64,000 nt of DNA from Flavobacterium sp. N2270 (GTDB lineage: Bacteria > Bacteroidota > Bacteroidia > Flavobacteriales > Flavobacteriaceae): assembly GCF_025947225.1 (NCBI RefSeq), contig NZ_CP110005.1, forward strand, positions 1,426,001 through 1,490,000, read 5' to 3'. The stretch's first letter is position 1. Every line of letters begins with the position of its first letter. The notes under the pieces were generated by a model that was given only the letters and a program-made list of their open reading frames with translations, had not been told where the DNA came from and searched no databases. Positions 9,160 through 17,087 of the stretch are shown one piece after another. Position numbers and translations under genes: made by a program.

Positions 9160-9849
9160 TTATCTATTTTTTACATCGCTTTCAATAACACCATCGCGAA
9201 GACGAATAATTCTATGAGCATGAGCAGCAATATCTTCTTCATGAGTTACTAGAATAACCGTATTTCCATTGGCATGAATGTCGTTAAAAAGACCCATAAT
9301 TTCTACAGAAGTTTTACTGTCTAAGTTTCCAGTAGGTTCATCAGCAAGAATAATTGATGGTTTGTTTACCAAAGCACGACCAACAGCTACACGTTGACGT
9401 TGTCCACCTGAAAGTTGATTGGGTTTATGGTCCATTCTATCGGCTAGTCCAACCTGAGTTAGTACTTCAGTGGCTCTTTCGTTTCTTTCGGCTTTAGAAA
9501 AACCTGCATAAACCATTGGTAAAGCTACATTGTCTAAAGCTGTAGTTCTTGGCATTAAATTAAATGTTTGAAAAACGAAACCAATTTCTTTATTTCTAAT
9601 TTCGGCTAATTCTTCATCTTGCATTTCACTTACATGCTTTCCATTTAAAACATAAGTTCCACCAGTCGGGGTGTCTAAACAACCTAATAGGTTCATAAGT
9701 GTAGATTTTCCAGAACCTGAAGGTCCCATTAAAGCTACATATTCTCCTTTGTTTATAGTTAAATCTATTCCTTTTAAAACATGTACAATTTCATTTCCAA
9801 GTGGAAAATCTCTAGTGATATTTTTAATTTCGATTATTGGTTGTGCCAT
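9160..9849 (-). CDS. ABC transporter ATP-binding protein (LolD/MacB-like)
   Basis: The ATPase subunit of a MacB/FtsE/LolD-class transporter. The 229-residue protein has Walker A GPSGSGKS (near 42-49), Q-loop region [12 protein letters not shown], signature [15 protein letters not shown], Walker [13 protein letters not shown] and H-loop VTHEED. The [15 protein letters not shown] stretch after the Q-loop is typical of the MacB/LolD group. No permease gene is adjacent, so the partner must be encoded elsewhere; the substrate could be a lipoprotein, drug or peptide. A three-copy 7-bp repeat (9857-9877) lies in the leader only eight bases before the ATG. A second LolD-like ATPase is at 55116-55775. 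Confidence 0.93.
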   Translation of the reverse strand: MAQPIIEIKNITRDFPLGNEIVHVLKGIDLTINKGEYVALMGPSGSGKSTLMNLLGCLDTPTGGTYVLNGKHVSEMQDEELAEIRNKEIGFVFQTFNLMPRTTALDNVALPMVYAGFSKAERNERATEVLTQVGLADRMDHKPNQLSGGQRQRVAVGRALVNKPSIILADEPTGNLDSKTSVEIMGLFNDIHANGNTVILVTHEEDIAAHAHRIIRLRDGVIESDVKNR

Positions 9850-9856
9850 TTCTGTA

Positions 9857-9877
9857 TAGAATTTAGAATTTAGAATT
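9857..9877. repeat. Three tandem copies of a 7-bp unit
   Basis: TAGAATT occurs three times with no gap, then a C, and 12 bases further GAATTCT forms a partial inverted match. It lies eight bases upstream of the ABC ATPase start codon. Confidence 0.8.
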
Positions 9878-9942
9878 CTGAAAATTTGAATTCTTAACTA
9901 AACATAAGTAGAAAAAGAGGTGGTTTTGTTACAAAGCACAAT

Positions 9943-10368
9943 TTATATTTTATCTAAGTAGGAAATTTGATTAGTTATTTCGCGTGCATTTATTTTTATT
10001 ATAGTATCAATTTGTTTGTTATTTGCAACAATAATTTTAGTTTCGTTAAAAAATGGTTCTTTTGAATTTATTAAAGTAAAGTTTTCATTCATGCCTTTTT
10101 TTAACTCAGATATATCTAATACTGCACCAGAAGCATTAATAACATAATAGCAATTTTTGTTACTTTTATTAGATTGAAAATAGTGGTAAAAATATTTATT
10201 GCAACTATGACATCCTTGTTCGCTAATTACTATAATTTTATTTGCCTTTTTTGGAATTGTAATTTGTTTATTTTGAAAAAGTTGAACGGTTTCATTAGCA
10301 TATTTTTCTTCTTTACAAGAAATGAATAAGAAACTACATAGTAAAAAGAGTATAGATTGTTTTTTCAT
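9943..10368 (-). CDS. Lipoprotein with thioredoxin-like CxxC motif
   Basis: A 141-residue protein with a lipoprotein signal: hydrophobic leader and lipobox FISC, so Cys18 is the probable lipidation site. Residues 44-60 read KIIVISEQGCHSCNKYF: a beta-strand followed by Cys53-His-Ser-Cys56 and a helix, the layout of a thioredoxin-fold active site. The rest of a full TlpA-type domain (cis-Pro loop) is not clear. It overlaps the upstream propeller-like lipoprotein by 35 bases, so the pair is co-translated. It may act as a membrane-tethered redox protein in the periplasm; this is an inference from the CxxC alone. No adjacent cytochrome or Dsb gene supports it. Confidence 0.75.
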   Translation of the reverse strand: MKKQSILFLLCSFLFISCKEEKYANETVQLFQNKQITIPKKANKIIVISEQGCHSCNKYFYHYFQSNKSNKNCYYVINASGAVLDISELKKGMNENFTLINSKEPFFNETKIIVANNKQIDTIIKINAREITNQISYLDKI

Positions 10369-11440
10369 CTGTTGATTTTTTTAAATTCTCCATTAATATT
10401 CCTTCGTTAGTAATTAATACTGAGCTCCCACAATAGGTTTTGTCTTTAAAAGCTATTTCATTTACTTTATTAAAATTTAAATCGTATTTAATAATAGAAA
10501 ATGGATACTCTGATATATGAATATCTTCCCCATTTACATTTAAATTCATGACCAAATAAATAAAATTATCATGTACAACAACCTTGTTAATAAATCCATA
10601 TTTTGAATATAATTCATGATAATCTTTAGAGAAAGCCTTTTTTTCTAGAGTAAAGGCCTTTACGCCTATATTTGTATATGAAGAATTGATTTTAACTTTA
10701 TCTATTAATTGTAGAGTACTTCTATCATAAATAAACAAAAAATTTGAATAACCAGACATAACATACAATTTGTCTTTGTAAGCATAAAAACTTGTCATTT
10801 CAAAATATTGCAGTGGTTTTGAAGATAGGTTTTTGTAGAAAATACCTCCATATTGATATTCTCTTTTTTTTGAATCGAAAATGTTTTTAATCTTAAGATG
10901 TTTTGGTTTGTAAAAGGCGTCTTCATAATACGTTTTGTATTCTTTGTCTGTATAACCTCTCCAATCGCAAAAAAAGAGCAACTCTTTGTAATTGTCAGAA
11001 AAATTAGTATTTTGAAGCAATAGGTAAGTATAAACATCTGTCCCAACTTCCCTTTTTAAAGGAATAGTTTCGTTTATTATACCTGCTGAATTAGTAAGGT
11101 ACAAGGTGTTAAAACCTAAAACACAAATACTATCTTTGTTATGAATAACAATTTTATCAATATTTATTTGATTTTCATTAAAGCTTTGTAGTGGAATTTC
11201 ATATTCAAAATCTCCGTTTAAATCAAAAATTTTAATTGTTTTATGCGTTACAGGGTCAGCAATGTAAAAATATTCCTTTTGATCATTTGGGTCTTTAAAA
11301 GTGCCTCTAAATTTTATTTGCGAGGCAAAATTAGTTTTAAATGTAACTTCTTTTAGGAATGTTATTTCTTTTTTATCACAACTAATTGTAAATAGAAATA
11401 TAATTAGTAATAAACTGCTTTTTTTTATATTGTTTACCAT
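10334..11440 (-). CDS. Lipoprotein resembling a 6-bladed beta-propeller protein
   Basis: Leader MVNNIKKSSLLLIIFLFTIS followed by Cys21 is a clear lipoprotein signal. The 368-residue protein has repeated short beta-type units with alternating aromatic residues (EYFYIADPVTHKTIKIFDL, YKDKLYVMSGYSNFLFIYD, HDNFIYLVMNLNV). This is the pattern of the 6-bladed propeller lipoproteins (DUF4221/TolB-like) common in Bacteroidota. It is followed by, and overlaps, the CxxC lipoprotein at 9943-10368. A 14-bp perfect hairpin (11456-11501) lies 16 bases above the start codon. Function unknown; a structural or ligand-binding role in the periplasm or cell surface is plausible. The family call is tentative. Confidence 0.65.
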   Translation of the reverse strand: MVNNIKKSSLLLIIFLFTISCDKKEITFLKEVTFKTNFASQIKFRGTFKDPNDQKEYFYIADPVTHKTIKIFDLNGDFEYEIPLQSFNENQINIDKIVIHNKDSICVLGFNTLYLTNSAGIINETIPLKREVGTDVYTYLLLQNTNFSDNYKELLFFCDWRGYTDKEYKTYYEDAFYKPKHLKIKNIFDSKKREYQYGGIFYKNLSSKPLQYFEMTSFYAYKDKLYVMSGYSNFLFIYDRSTLQLIDKVKINSSYTNIGVKAFTLEKKAFSKDYHELYSKYGFINKVVVHDNFIYLVMNLNVNGEDIHISEYPFSIIKYDLNFNKVNEIAFKDKTYCGSSVLITNEGILMENLKKSTDEKTIYTLFTM

Positions 11441-11455
11441 TTGTTAAATAAATTA

Positions 11456-11501
11456 AATAGGCTTAAGAATTGATGATTTAAACAATTTTCTTAAGCCTAT
11501 T
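11456..11501. terminator. Perfect 14-bp hairpin between methyltransferase and propeller lipoprotein
   Basis: AATAGGCTTAAGAA pairs with TTCTTAAGCCTATT around a loop that itself pairs partly (TTG/CAA). It can end the methyltransferase transcript (minus strand). The following bases are T-rich but lack a clean U-run, and the hairpin lies only 16 bases above the next start codon, so an effect on that leader is also possible. Confidence 0.6.
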
Positions 11502-11674
11502 ATATTTTTCTTATTATTCTATTGAAAAAGGGTATGCTTAAACTTCCTTGTATAGCAATTGCATCACAAATAAAAAAAAAAAACGATTTATTTTATATAA
11601 AAATAAAGTTTAACTTTAAGTACATTTTTTCTGTAAATAATTTTATGTAATAAGTATACTGTTGAAATTCAATT
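11502..11674. other. AT-rich gap with an A12 homopolymer and no convincing gene
   Basis: Contains a run of twelve A residues (11572-11583). On the minus strand a 22-codon open frame follows that run and ends before the hairpin at 11501, but it has no usable start codon. I see no RNA gene here. Confidence 0.5.
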
Positions 11675-12496
11675 TTATAGCCTTATTTTTTCAAAAATAA
11701 AAGAACTTAAAGTTTTATTTGGGTTGATGACGAAGTGTTCTTTTTTTTGTTCTTTTCTAAAGAAAACTATTCCCCACTGAAAAGTATCAATTGTAACGGT
11801 AACTTGTGGATGGTTTTTTATAATTTCCCATGCATCTTCCATGTCTTTTGACCAATGAATGTCGTCAAAAATCCAAACAGAATCATTTGTGATTGTTGGT
11901 AATAGAAGTTCAAAATACTCTAAAGTAGCTTTTTTAGAATGATTGCCGTCGAAATAGATAAAGTCGAAAGTCGAAAGTCGAAAGTCACAAGAATTCAAAT
12001 AGCTTGAGAATTCAGTCTTAATGAATTCAATATTGTTAAATCCAAACTTTTGACTTTCCTCTTTTGACTTTTGACTTGTGGAAGGACAACCTTCCAATGT
12101 GGTAATATTTGCCTTTGAATTCCCAAGCGATAGAGCAGAAGAAGCTAAACCTAATGACGTTCCAATCTCTAAAATTTGTTCAGGTTGAAAATAGCGGACA
12201 ATTCTAAATAAAAGTTCGGCGTTTTTTGATGTTATTCCCGCTGTTTTTGCAATTTTTGAAACTTCTCTTGTGTTGGATTTGAAAATTCTAGAACCTGCAC
12301 CAAAATCGGTTACTTCAATAGTGTTTTTATTTTCTAAAAGCGAATTTCTATAGTTTTTTAAAACTTCATATTCAGAATAATTAGTTGTATCGTGAAAACA
12401 TTTGGTAACCAAATCATATACAAATGGCGAATGCACTCCGTGTTCGTTTTTGGAGTTAAAAAGAAATTTTATATAGGATTTTATTAGATGTTTCAT
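11675..12496 (-). CDS. Class I SAM-dependent methyltransferase (O-methyltransferase-like)
   Basis: The 273-residue protein has the Rossmann-type SAM motif ILEIGTSLGLASSAL (near 114-128). The acidic post-II segment FIYFDGNHSKK and WIFDDIHWSKDM resemble the catechol/caffeoyl-CoA O-methyltransferase group. The substrate is unknown. Two short stretches, STSQKSKEESQK and SCDFRLSTFDF, are written by 7-bp periodic DNA (12046-12080 and 11961-11991) and look like repeat invasions tolerated in surface loops. The ATG lies only three bases below a long palindromic element (12500-12556), so the leader is probably structured or the element is recent. It follows the ABC-F gene on the same strand. Confidence 0.85.
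   Translation of the reverse strand: MKHLIKSYIKFLFNSKNEHGVHSPFVYDLVTKCFHDTTNYSEYEVLKNYRNSLLENKNTIEVTDFGAGSRIFKSNTREVSKIAKTAGITSKNAELLFRIVRYFQPEQILEIGTSLGLASSALSLGNSKANITTLEGCPSTSQKSKEESQKFGFNNIEFIKTEFSSYLNSCDFRLSTFDFIYFDGNHSKKATLEYFELLLPTITNDSVWIFDDIHWSKDMEDAWEIIKNHPQVTVTIDTFQWGIVFFRKEQKKEHFVINPNKTLSSFIFEKIRL
11961..11991. repeat. 7-bp periodic repeat inside the methyltransferase gene
   Basis: GTCGAAA occurs three times in tandem (11963-11983), followed by the variant GTCACAA. In the minus-strand reading frame it encodes part of SCDFRLSTFDF. Confidence 0.85.
12046..12080. repeat. Second 7-bp periodic repeat, inverted, in the same gene
   Basis: Consists of GACTTTY/GACTTTT-type units (CTTTTGACTTT, then TTTTGACTTTTGACTTGTG). 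It is roughly the reverse complement of the array at 11961-11991, so the two can pair imperfectly in the transcript. Confidence 0.8.
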
Positions 12497-12499
12497 TAA

Positions 12500-12556
12500 A
12501 CACGAATTTCACGAATTTCACGAATTAATTAGTGCTAATTCGTGAAATTTGTGTTT
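12500..12556. repeat. Palindromic CACGAATT intergenic element
   Basis: ACACGAATTTCACGAATT with an extra TTCACGAA unit on one side, then the reverse complement AATTCGTGAAATTTGTGT. It forms a stem of about 18 bp with a short AT loop. It fills the 62-base gap between the ABC-F stop (12559) and the methyltransferase ATG (12496), and a T-run follows on the plus side. I recall similar CACGAATT repeats scattered in other flavobacterial genomes. It may double as a terminator. Confidence 0.75.
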
Positions 12557-12558
12557 TT

Positions 12559-14418
12559 TTATTCAATTTTAGCCGAAAGTTCAAACCAACGTTCTTCTTT
12601 AGTTTCTATTTTTTTAATAATATTTTGTAATTCGTTTGCCTTTTTTTCAATGGCGTCGTCTGCTACTTTTCCATCAGAGAACAATTGTTCAATTTTAGCT
12701 TTTTCGAATTCTAAATCTTTGATTTCTCTTTCAATTTTTTGATATTCTTTTTGTTCGTTGAAAGTTAAACCAGTCGTGACATTTTGCTGTTTCCAATCTT
12801 TTTTATCGGCTTTATTGTCTTCTTTTTGTTGCACATCTGCCGAATCTTCATACGCTCTAAAATCGGAATAATTTCCTGGAAAATCTTCTACTTCTCCCGC
12901 ACCTCTGAAAACAAATAAATGGTCTACAATTTTATCCATGAAATACCTGTCGTGAGAAACAACTAATAAATTTCCAGGGAAATCTAATAAGAAACTTTCC
13001 AATACATTTAACGTTACGATATCTAAGTCATTTGTAGGCTCATCCAAAATTAAAAAGTTAGGATTCTGAATCAAAACCGTACATAGATATAAACGTTTCA
13101 ATTCTCCACCACTTAATTTATCTACAAAATCATATTGTTTTTTGGCGTCAAATAAAAAGCGTTCTAATAATTGCGAAGCCGAAATAATTTTCCCTTTGGT
13201 AAGTGGAATATATTCTCCATATTCTTTAATAATGTCAATTACTTTTTGACCTGGTTTTGGATTGATTCCACTTTGCGTATAATAGCCAATTTTTATCGTA
13301 TCACCCACAATTACCTTTCCAGAATCTGGCGGTATTGTTTGCGTCATTATGTTTAAGAAAGTTGATTTTCCTGTTCCGTTTTTACCAATAATTCCAATAC
13401 GTTCTCCACGTTGAAAAGCATAAGAGAAATCATCTAAAATTACTCTATCTTTGAAACTTTTGTTCAGCTTCACCAATTCGATAATTTTGCTTCCCATTCG
13501 TTCCATGTTGATTTCCAATTCAACTACATTTTCTTTTCTACGACTTTCGGCTTTTTCTTTTATTTTGTAAAAATCATCTTGACGCGATTTTGATTTGGTA
13601 GTTCTAGCCTTAGGTTGTCTTCGCATCCAAGCTAATTCTTTTACGAATAAGTTTTGTGCTTTATCTATACTTGCGTTTTCAGAAGCAATTCGTTCTTCTT
13701 TTTTCTCTAAATAATAAGAATAATTTCCTTTATATTGGTATAATTTTCCGTTGTCTAATTCGATGATTTCGTTACAAACGCGTTCTAAGAAGAAACGGTC
13801 GTGTGTAACCATGAAAAGAGTAATGTTCTCTTTAGCAAAATAACTTTCCAACCATTCAATCATTTCTAAGTCTAAGTGATTGGTTGGTTCATCTAAAATC
13901 AGTAAATCAGGACGACTAATTAAGATGATAGCTAAAGCTAAACGTTTTTTTTGTCCACCAGAAAGACCTTTTACTTTTACTTTTAAATCTTCTAATTTAA
14001 GTTTAGAAAGGATTTGTTTGTATTGTGTTTCAAAATCCCAAGCATTGTGTCGATCCATATCATCAAAAGCTCGTTGATACACTTCTTCATCTTCTGGGTT
14101 TTCTAAAGCTTTTTCGTAGCATTCAATTACTTTTAGAATTTCATTGTCTGAAGCAAAAATACTTTCTTCAATTGTTAATTCATCTTGTAAATTATTATCC
14201 TGTGATAGAAAAGCCATTTTGATTTCCTTGCGAACAATAACCTGGCCAGTATCGGGCTCGTCAAAACCATTCAACATATTCATTATAGTTGTTTTTCCAG
14301 AGCCATTTTTGGCAATAAAAGCTATTTTTTGGTCTTTGTTAATTCCAAACGAAATGTTTTCAAACAAAACACGTTCGCCATAAGCTTTTGATATATTTTC
14401 GACTGATAAGTAATTCAC
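12559..14418 (-). CDS. ABC-F family ATPase (Uup-like)
   Basis: Soluble ATPase of the translation-associated ABC-F group, with two nucleotide-binding domains and no membrane segment. Domain 1 (about 1-250) has Walker A AKNGSGKTT, signature LSGGQKKRLALA and Walker B LLILDEPTNHLD. The linker (about 250-320) is basic. Domain 2 has Walker A GKNGTGKS, signature LSGGELKRLYLC and LILDEPTNDLD, then SHDRYFMDK. A C-terminal charged coiled coil (about 560-619) favours Uup over EttA. The start is GTG (14416-14418), supported by the TACTTTTG box at 14435-14442 about 17 bases upstream. It probably acts on the ribosome; a specific role is not assignable. Confidence 0.95.
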   Translation of the reverse strand: MNYLSVENISKAYGERVLFENISFGINKDQKIAFIAKNGSGKTTIMNMLNGFDEPDTGQVIVRKEIKMAFLSQDNNLQDELTIEESIFASDNEILKVIECYEKALENPEDEEVYQRAFDDMDRHNAWDFETQYKQILSKLKLEDLKVKVKGLSGGQKKRLALAIILISRPDLLILDEPTNHLDLEMIEWLESYFAKENITLFMVTHDRFFLERVCNEIIELDNGKLYQYKGNYSYYLEKKEERIASENASIDKAQNLFVKELAWMRRQPKARTTKSKSRQDDFYKIKEKAESRRKENVVELEINMERMGSKIIELVKLNKSFKDRVILDDFSYAFQRGERIGIIGKNGTGKSTFLNIMTQTIPPDSGKVIVGDTIKIGYYTQSGINPKPGQKVIDIIKEYGEYIPLTKGKIISASQLLERFLFDAKKQYDFVDKLSGGELKRLYLCTVLIQNPNFLILDEPTNDLDIVTLNVLESFLLDFPGNLLVVSHDRYFMDKIVDHLFVFRGAGEVEDFPGNYSDFRAYEDSADVQQKEDNKADKKDWKQQNVTTGLTFNEQKEYQKIEREIKDLEFEKAKIEQLFSDGKVADDAIEKKANELQNIIKKIETKEERWFELSAKIE

Positions 14419-14434
14419 TGCGATTTATTTTTTG

Positions 14435-14442
14435 CAAAAGTA
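14435..14442 (-). promoter_or_regulatory. -7 box of the ABC-F promoter
   Basis: Minus-strand TACTTTTG followed by CA, 17 bases above the GTG start; it supports that start. Confidence 0.6.
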
Positions 14443-14478
14443 ACATTTTCAAATTTTCAAATTACCACAATTTCATAT

Positions 14479-14486
14479 TATATTTG
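14479..14486 (+). promoter_or_regulatory. -7 box of the glycosyltransferase promoter, nearly touching the start codon
   Basis: TATATTTG matches TAnnTTTG, and the ATG begins at 14491, only four bases after the box. Transcription from this box would start at or very near the ATG, predicting a leaderless mRNA. Confidence 0.6.
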
Positions 14487-14490
14487 TCAA

Positions 14491-15630
14491 ATGCAACTAT
14501 CTGTAATAATTCTCAACTATAATGTGCGCTTTTTTTTAGAGCAATGTGTTTTTAGTGTTCAAAAAGCATTAGAAAATATTGAAGGCGAAATCATTGTAGT
14601 CGACAATAATTCTTCTGATGATAGTTGTGCGATGATGAAAGAGAAATTTTCTAATATAAAACTCATCGAGAATAAAGAAAATTTAGGATTTCCAAAAGGC
14701 AATAATATTGGCGTTGCAGAAGCAAAAGGAGAATATATTTGCATCTTAAATCCAGATACTGTTGTCGCAGAAGATACTTTTATTAAAATACTGAGTACTA
14801 AAAACTGGCAACTGAACACGGGTATTGTAGGCTGTAAACTTATCGACGGAACAGGAAATTTCCTACCAGAAAGCAAGCGTGGTGTACCAACTCCTTGGGT
14901 GGCTTTTACAAAGATTTTCGGATTGTATAAATTATTTCGAAATTCCAGTTGGTTTAATCAATATTATGCACAACACTTATCTGAAAATCAATCAGGTGAA
15001 GTAGATATTTTAGTTGGTGCTTTTATGGTAATGAAGCGCAATTTGTATCTTGAAGTTGGCGGATTTGATGAAAATTGCTTTATGTATTCAGATGATATTG
15101 ATTTGAGTTTCATGATTAAGAAATTAGGCAAACAAAATTATTATTTTGCAGACACAACGGTTATTCATTATAAAGGAGAAAGTACAATTCGCGACGGTTT
15201 ATACATGAAACGCTTTCGCGAAGCCATGCAGTTTTTTTATAAAAAACATTTTAAAAAATCAGTTTTTTTTGATGTAATGATGAAAATGGGTGCTTTTGTT
15301 TTTAGTTTGATTAAAAAAAATCAGCAAAAAGAGGTACAAGATATAATTGACGAATGTGTGGTCTTTAGTAAAGATGAATTTGAATTAAATTTGAATAAAA
15401 AAACAACTTATTTAAATGAATTAGGTCTTTTTAAAAACGACAAAACGCTCAATATTGAAGTAATTTTTAATGTAAATTCATTTACATTTAAGGAAATTAT
15501 TCATTTTATGGAATTGAATAAATCAAGTAATATTACATTTAAAAATCATGTATTTTCGAGTGATTTCATGATAGGAAGTAATAGTAGTAATGATAGAGGT
15601 AAAGTGATTTTAATTGAGAATTTGAAATAA
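14491..15630 (+). CDS. Glycosyltransferase family 2 protein
   Basis: GT-A fold sugar transferase acting at the cytosolic face of the inner membrane, probably on a polysaccharide or lipid-linked glycan. The 379-residue protein opens with LSVIILNYN, has the nucleotide-sugar segment VVDNNSSDDS (near 36-45), the DXD-like NPDTVV (near 90-95), and the acceptor/catalytic region GGFDENCFMYSDDIDLSFMIKK (split as GGFDEN and SDDIDLSF, near 190-210). This is the rhamnosyltransferase-like GT2 pattern. About 100 C-terminal residues beyond the catalytic domain are unassigned. It is not in a polysaccharide cluster; it lies alone between ABC-F and the E2 gene. Its promoter suggests a leaderless transcript. 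Confidence 0.92.
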   Translation: MQLSVIILNYNVRFFLEQCVFSVQKALENIEGEIIVVDNNSSDDSCAMMKEKFSNIKLIENKENLGFPKGNNIGVAEAKGEYICILNPDTVVAEDTFIKILSTKNWQLNTGIVGCKLIDGTGNFLPESKRGVPTPWVAFTKIFGLYKLFRNSSWFNQYYAQHLSENQSGEVDILVGAFMVMKRNLYLEVGGFDENCFMYSDDIDLSFMIKKLGKQNYYFADTTVIHYKGESTIRDGLYMKRFREAMQFFYKKHFKKSVFFDVMMKMGAFVFSLIKKNQQKEVQDIIDECVVFSKDEFELNLNKKTTYLNELGLFKNDKTLNIEVIFNVNSFTFKEIIHFMELNKSSNITFKNHVFSSDFMIGSNSSNDRGKVILIENLK

Positions 15631-15674
15631 TAAATAAAATTATGCAATTGATAGTGAAAGCTCAAAACTTTTAT

Positions 15675-15682
15675 TAATTTTG
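15675..15682 (+). promoter_or_regulatory. -7 box of the 2-oxoacid dehydrogenase E2 promoter
   Basis: TAATTTTG followed by CAATCC, 37 bases before the ATG at 15720. Confidence 0.55.
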
Positions 15683-15719
15683 CAATCCAAATTATACATC
15701 ACAACGATACAGTAAGAAT

Positions 15720-17012
15720 ATGGCAAAATTTGAATTAAAACTTCCTAAAATGGGAGAAAGTGTTGCAGAGGCAACCATTACAAATTGGTTAAAAAATGTA
15801 GGTGAAACTATAGAAATGGATGAGGCTGTTTTAGAAATAGCAACAGACAAAGTAGATAGCGAAGTGCCTTCTGAGGTTTCAGGAACTTTAACTGAAATTC
15901 TTTTTAATGTAGATGATGTTGTTCAAGTAGGTCAAACTATTGCTATTATTGAAACAGAAGGTGGTGCCGTAGCGGCAACTCCAACTGCAGATGTTCCTTC
16001 AGCTCCTGTTGCGGCTGTTGAAAAAGCTGTAGAAGTTGCTAAAGAAACAGTTTCAAGTGCTGATTTTTCAGATTCTGATAAATTCTTTTCTCCATTGGTT
16101 AAAAACATAGCTAAAGAAGAAGGAATTTCGTTAGCGGAACTAGAATCAATTGCTGGTTCAGGAAAAGATGGTAGAGTAAACAAAGAAGATATATTAAATT
16201 ATATTAAAAATAGAGGAAATCAACCAGATGTTGTTGCGCAACCAGTTGCTACTCAACCAGCGGCTCCAGTTCAAGCTAAAGCGGCTCCTGTTTCTGTAAA
16301 TGGTGGAGATGAAATTGTTGAAATGGACAGAATGCGTAAGTTAATTTCGGGTTACATGGTAGCTTCAGTACAAACTTCTGCACACGTTCAGTCATTTATT
16401 GAAGTAGATGTTACTAATATTGTAAAATGGAGAGATAAAAACAAAGCAGCTTTCGAAAAGAGAGAAGGTGAGAAGTTGACTTTTACGCCTATCATGATGG
16501 AAGCGGTTGCAAAAGCGTTGAAAGATTTCCCAGGAATGAACATTTCGGTTGATGGGGATTATATCATCAAGCGTAAAAATATAAACTTAGGTATGGCTGC
16601 TGCTTTACCAAATGGAAACTTAATTGTTCCGGTTATTAAAAATGCAGACCAGTTAAACTTGGTAGGTATGGCAAAAGCGGTAAACGATTTAGGTAGCCGT
16701 GCAAAAGCAGGTAAATTAAAACCAGACGATACACAAGGTGGAACTTACACGGTTACTAATGTAGGTACTTTTGGATCTGTTTTTGGAACACCAATTATCA
16801 ACCAACCACAAGTAGGGATTTTAGCTCTTGGAGCAATTAGAAAAGTTCCTGCGGTTATTGAAACTCCAGAAGGCGATTTTATTGGAATTCGTCAGAAAAT
16901 GTTCTTATCACACTCTTACGATCATAGAGTAGTTGATGGAGCGCTTGGTGGAAGTTTCGTTAAAAGAGTGGCTGATTATTTAGAAGCTTTTGATGTAAAT
17001 AGAGATATTTAA
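15720..17012 (+). CDS. Dihydrolipoyl acyltransferase (E2 of a branched-chain or other 2-oxoacid dehydrogenase)
   Basis: Core acyltransferase of a 2-oxoacid dehydrogenase complex, passing the acyl group from lipoyl-Lys to CoA. The N-terminal lipoyl domain (1-75) has the lipoylation motif EIATDKVDSEVPSE. A Pro/Ala-rich linker follows. The E3-binding domain (about 120-160) reads FSPLVKNIAKEEGISLAELE, and GSGKDGRVNKEDIL is typical. The catalytic domain has the HxxxDG motif in SYDHRVVDGALGG near the C-terminus. The 430-residue length is that of a one-lipoyl E2. E1 and E3 genes are not adjacent, so BCKDH versus 2-oxoglutarate specificity cannot be settled; resemblance to the BCKDH E2 is my impression. 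Confidence 0.93.
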   Translation: MAKFELKLPKMGESVAEATITNWLKNVGETIEMDEAVLEIATDKVDSEVPSEVSGTLTEILFNVDDVVQVGQTIAIIETEGGAVAATPTADVPSAPVAAVEKAVEVAKETVSSADFSDSDKFFSPLVKNIAKEEGISLAELESIAGSGKDGRVNKEDILNYIKNRGNQPDVVAQPVATQPAAPVQAKAAPVSVNGGDEIVEMDRMRKLISGYMVASVQTSAHVQSFIEVDVTNIVKWRDKNKAAFEKREGEKLTFTPIMMEAVAKALKDFPGMNISVDGDYIIKRKNINLGMAAALPNGNLIVPVIKNADQLNLVGMAKAVNDLGSRAKAGKLKPDDTQGGTYTVTNVGTFGSVFGTPIINQPQVGILALGAIRKVPAVIETPEGDFIGIRQKMFLSHSYDHRVVDGALGGSFVKRVADYLEAFDVNRDI

Positions 17013-17029
17013 AAATATAATGAATATTT

Positions 17030-17068
17030 AAGCCCGACAAGTTTCTAAAACCTGTCGGGTTTTTTTAT
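17030..17068 (+). terminator. Terminator below the E2 gene
   Basis: GCCCGACAAG and CCTGTCGGGT form a stem over a nine-base loop and are followed by a T7 run. Confidence 0.9.
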
Positions 17069-17087
17069 ATTTGAAAAAAAGAAATCG

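Noticed and set aside
11502..11674. Possible precursor-peptide gene upstream of the propeller lipoprotein (minus strand, a 22-codon frame containing CDAIAIQGSL)
   Set aside because: It has no start codon before an in-frame stop, begins in a homopolymer of twelve A/T bases, and no other precursor feature is visible.
17030..17068. AGCCCGAC sequence as a third copy of the AGCCC element
   Set aside because: It is a plain terminator hairpin (GCCCGAC/GTCGGGT with T-run) with no matching right arm.
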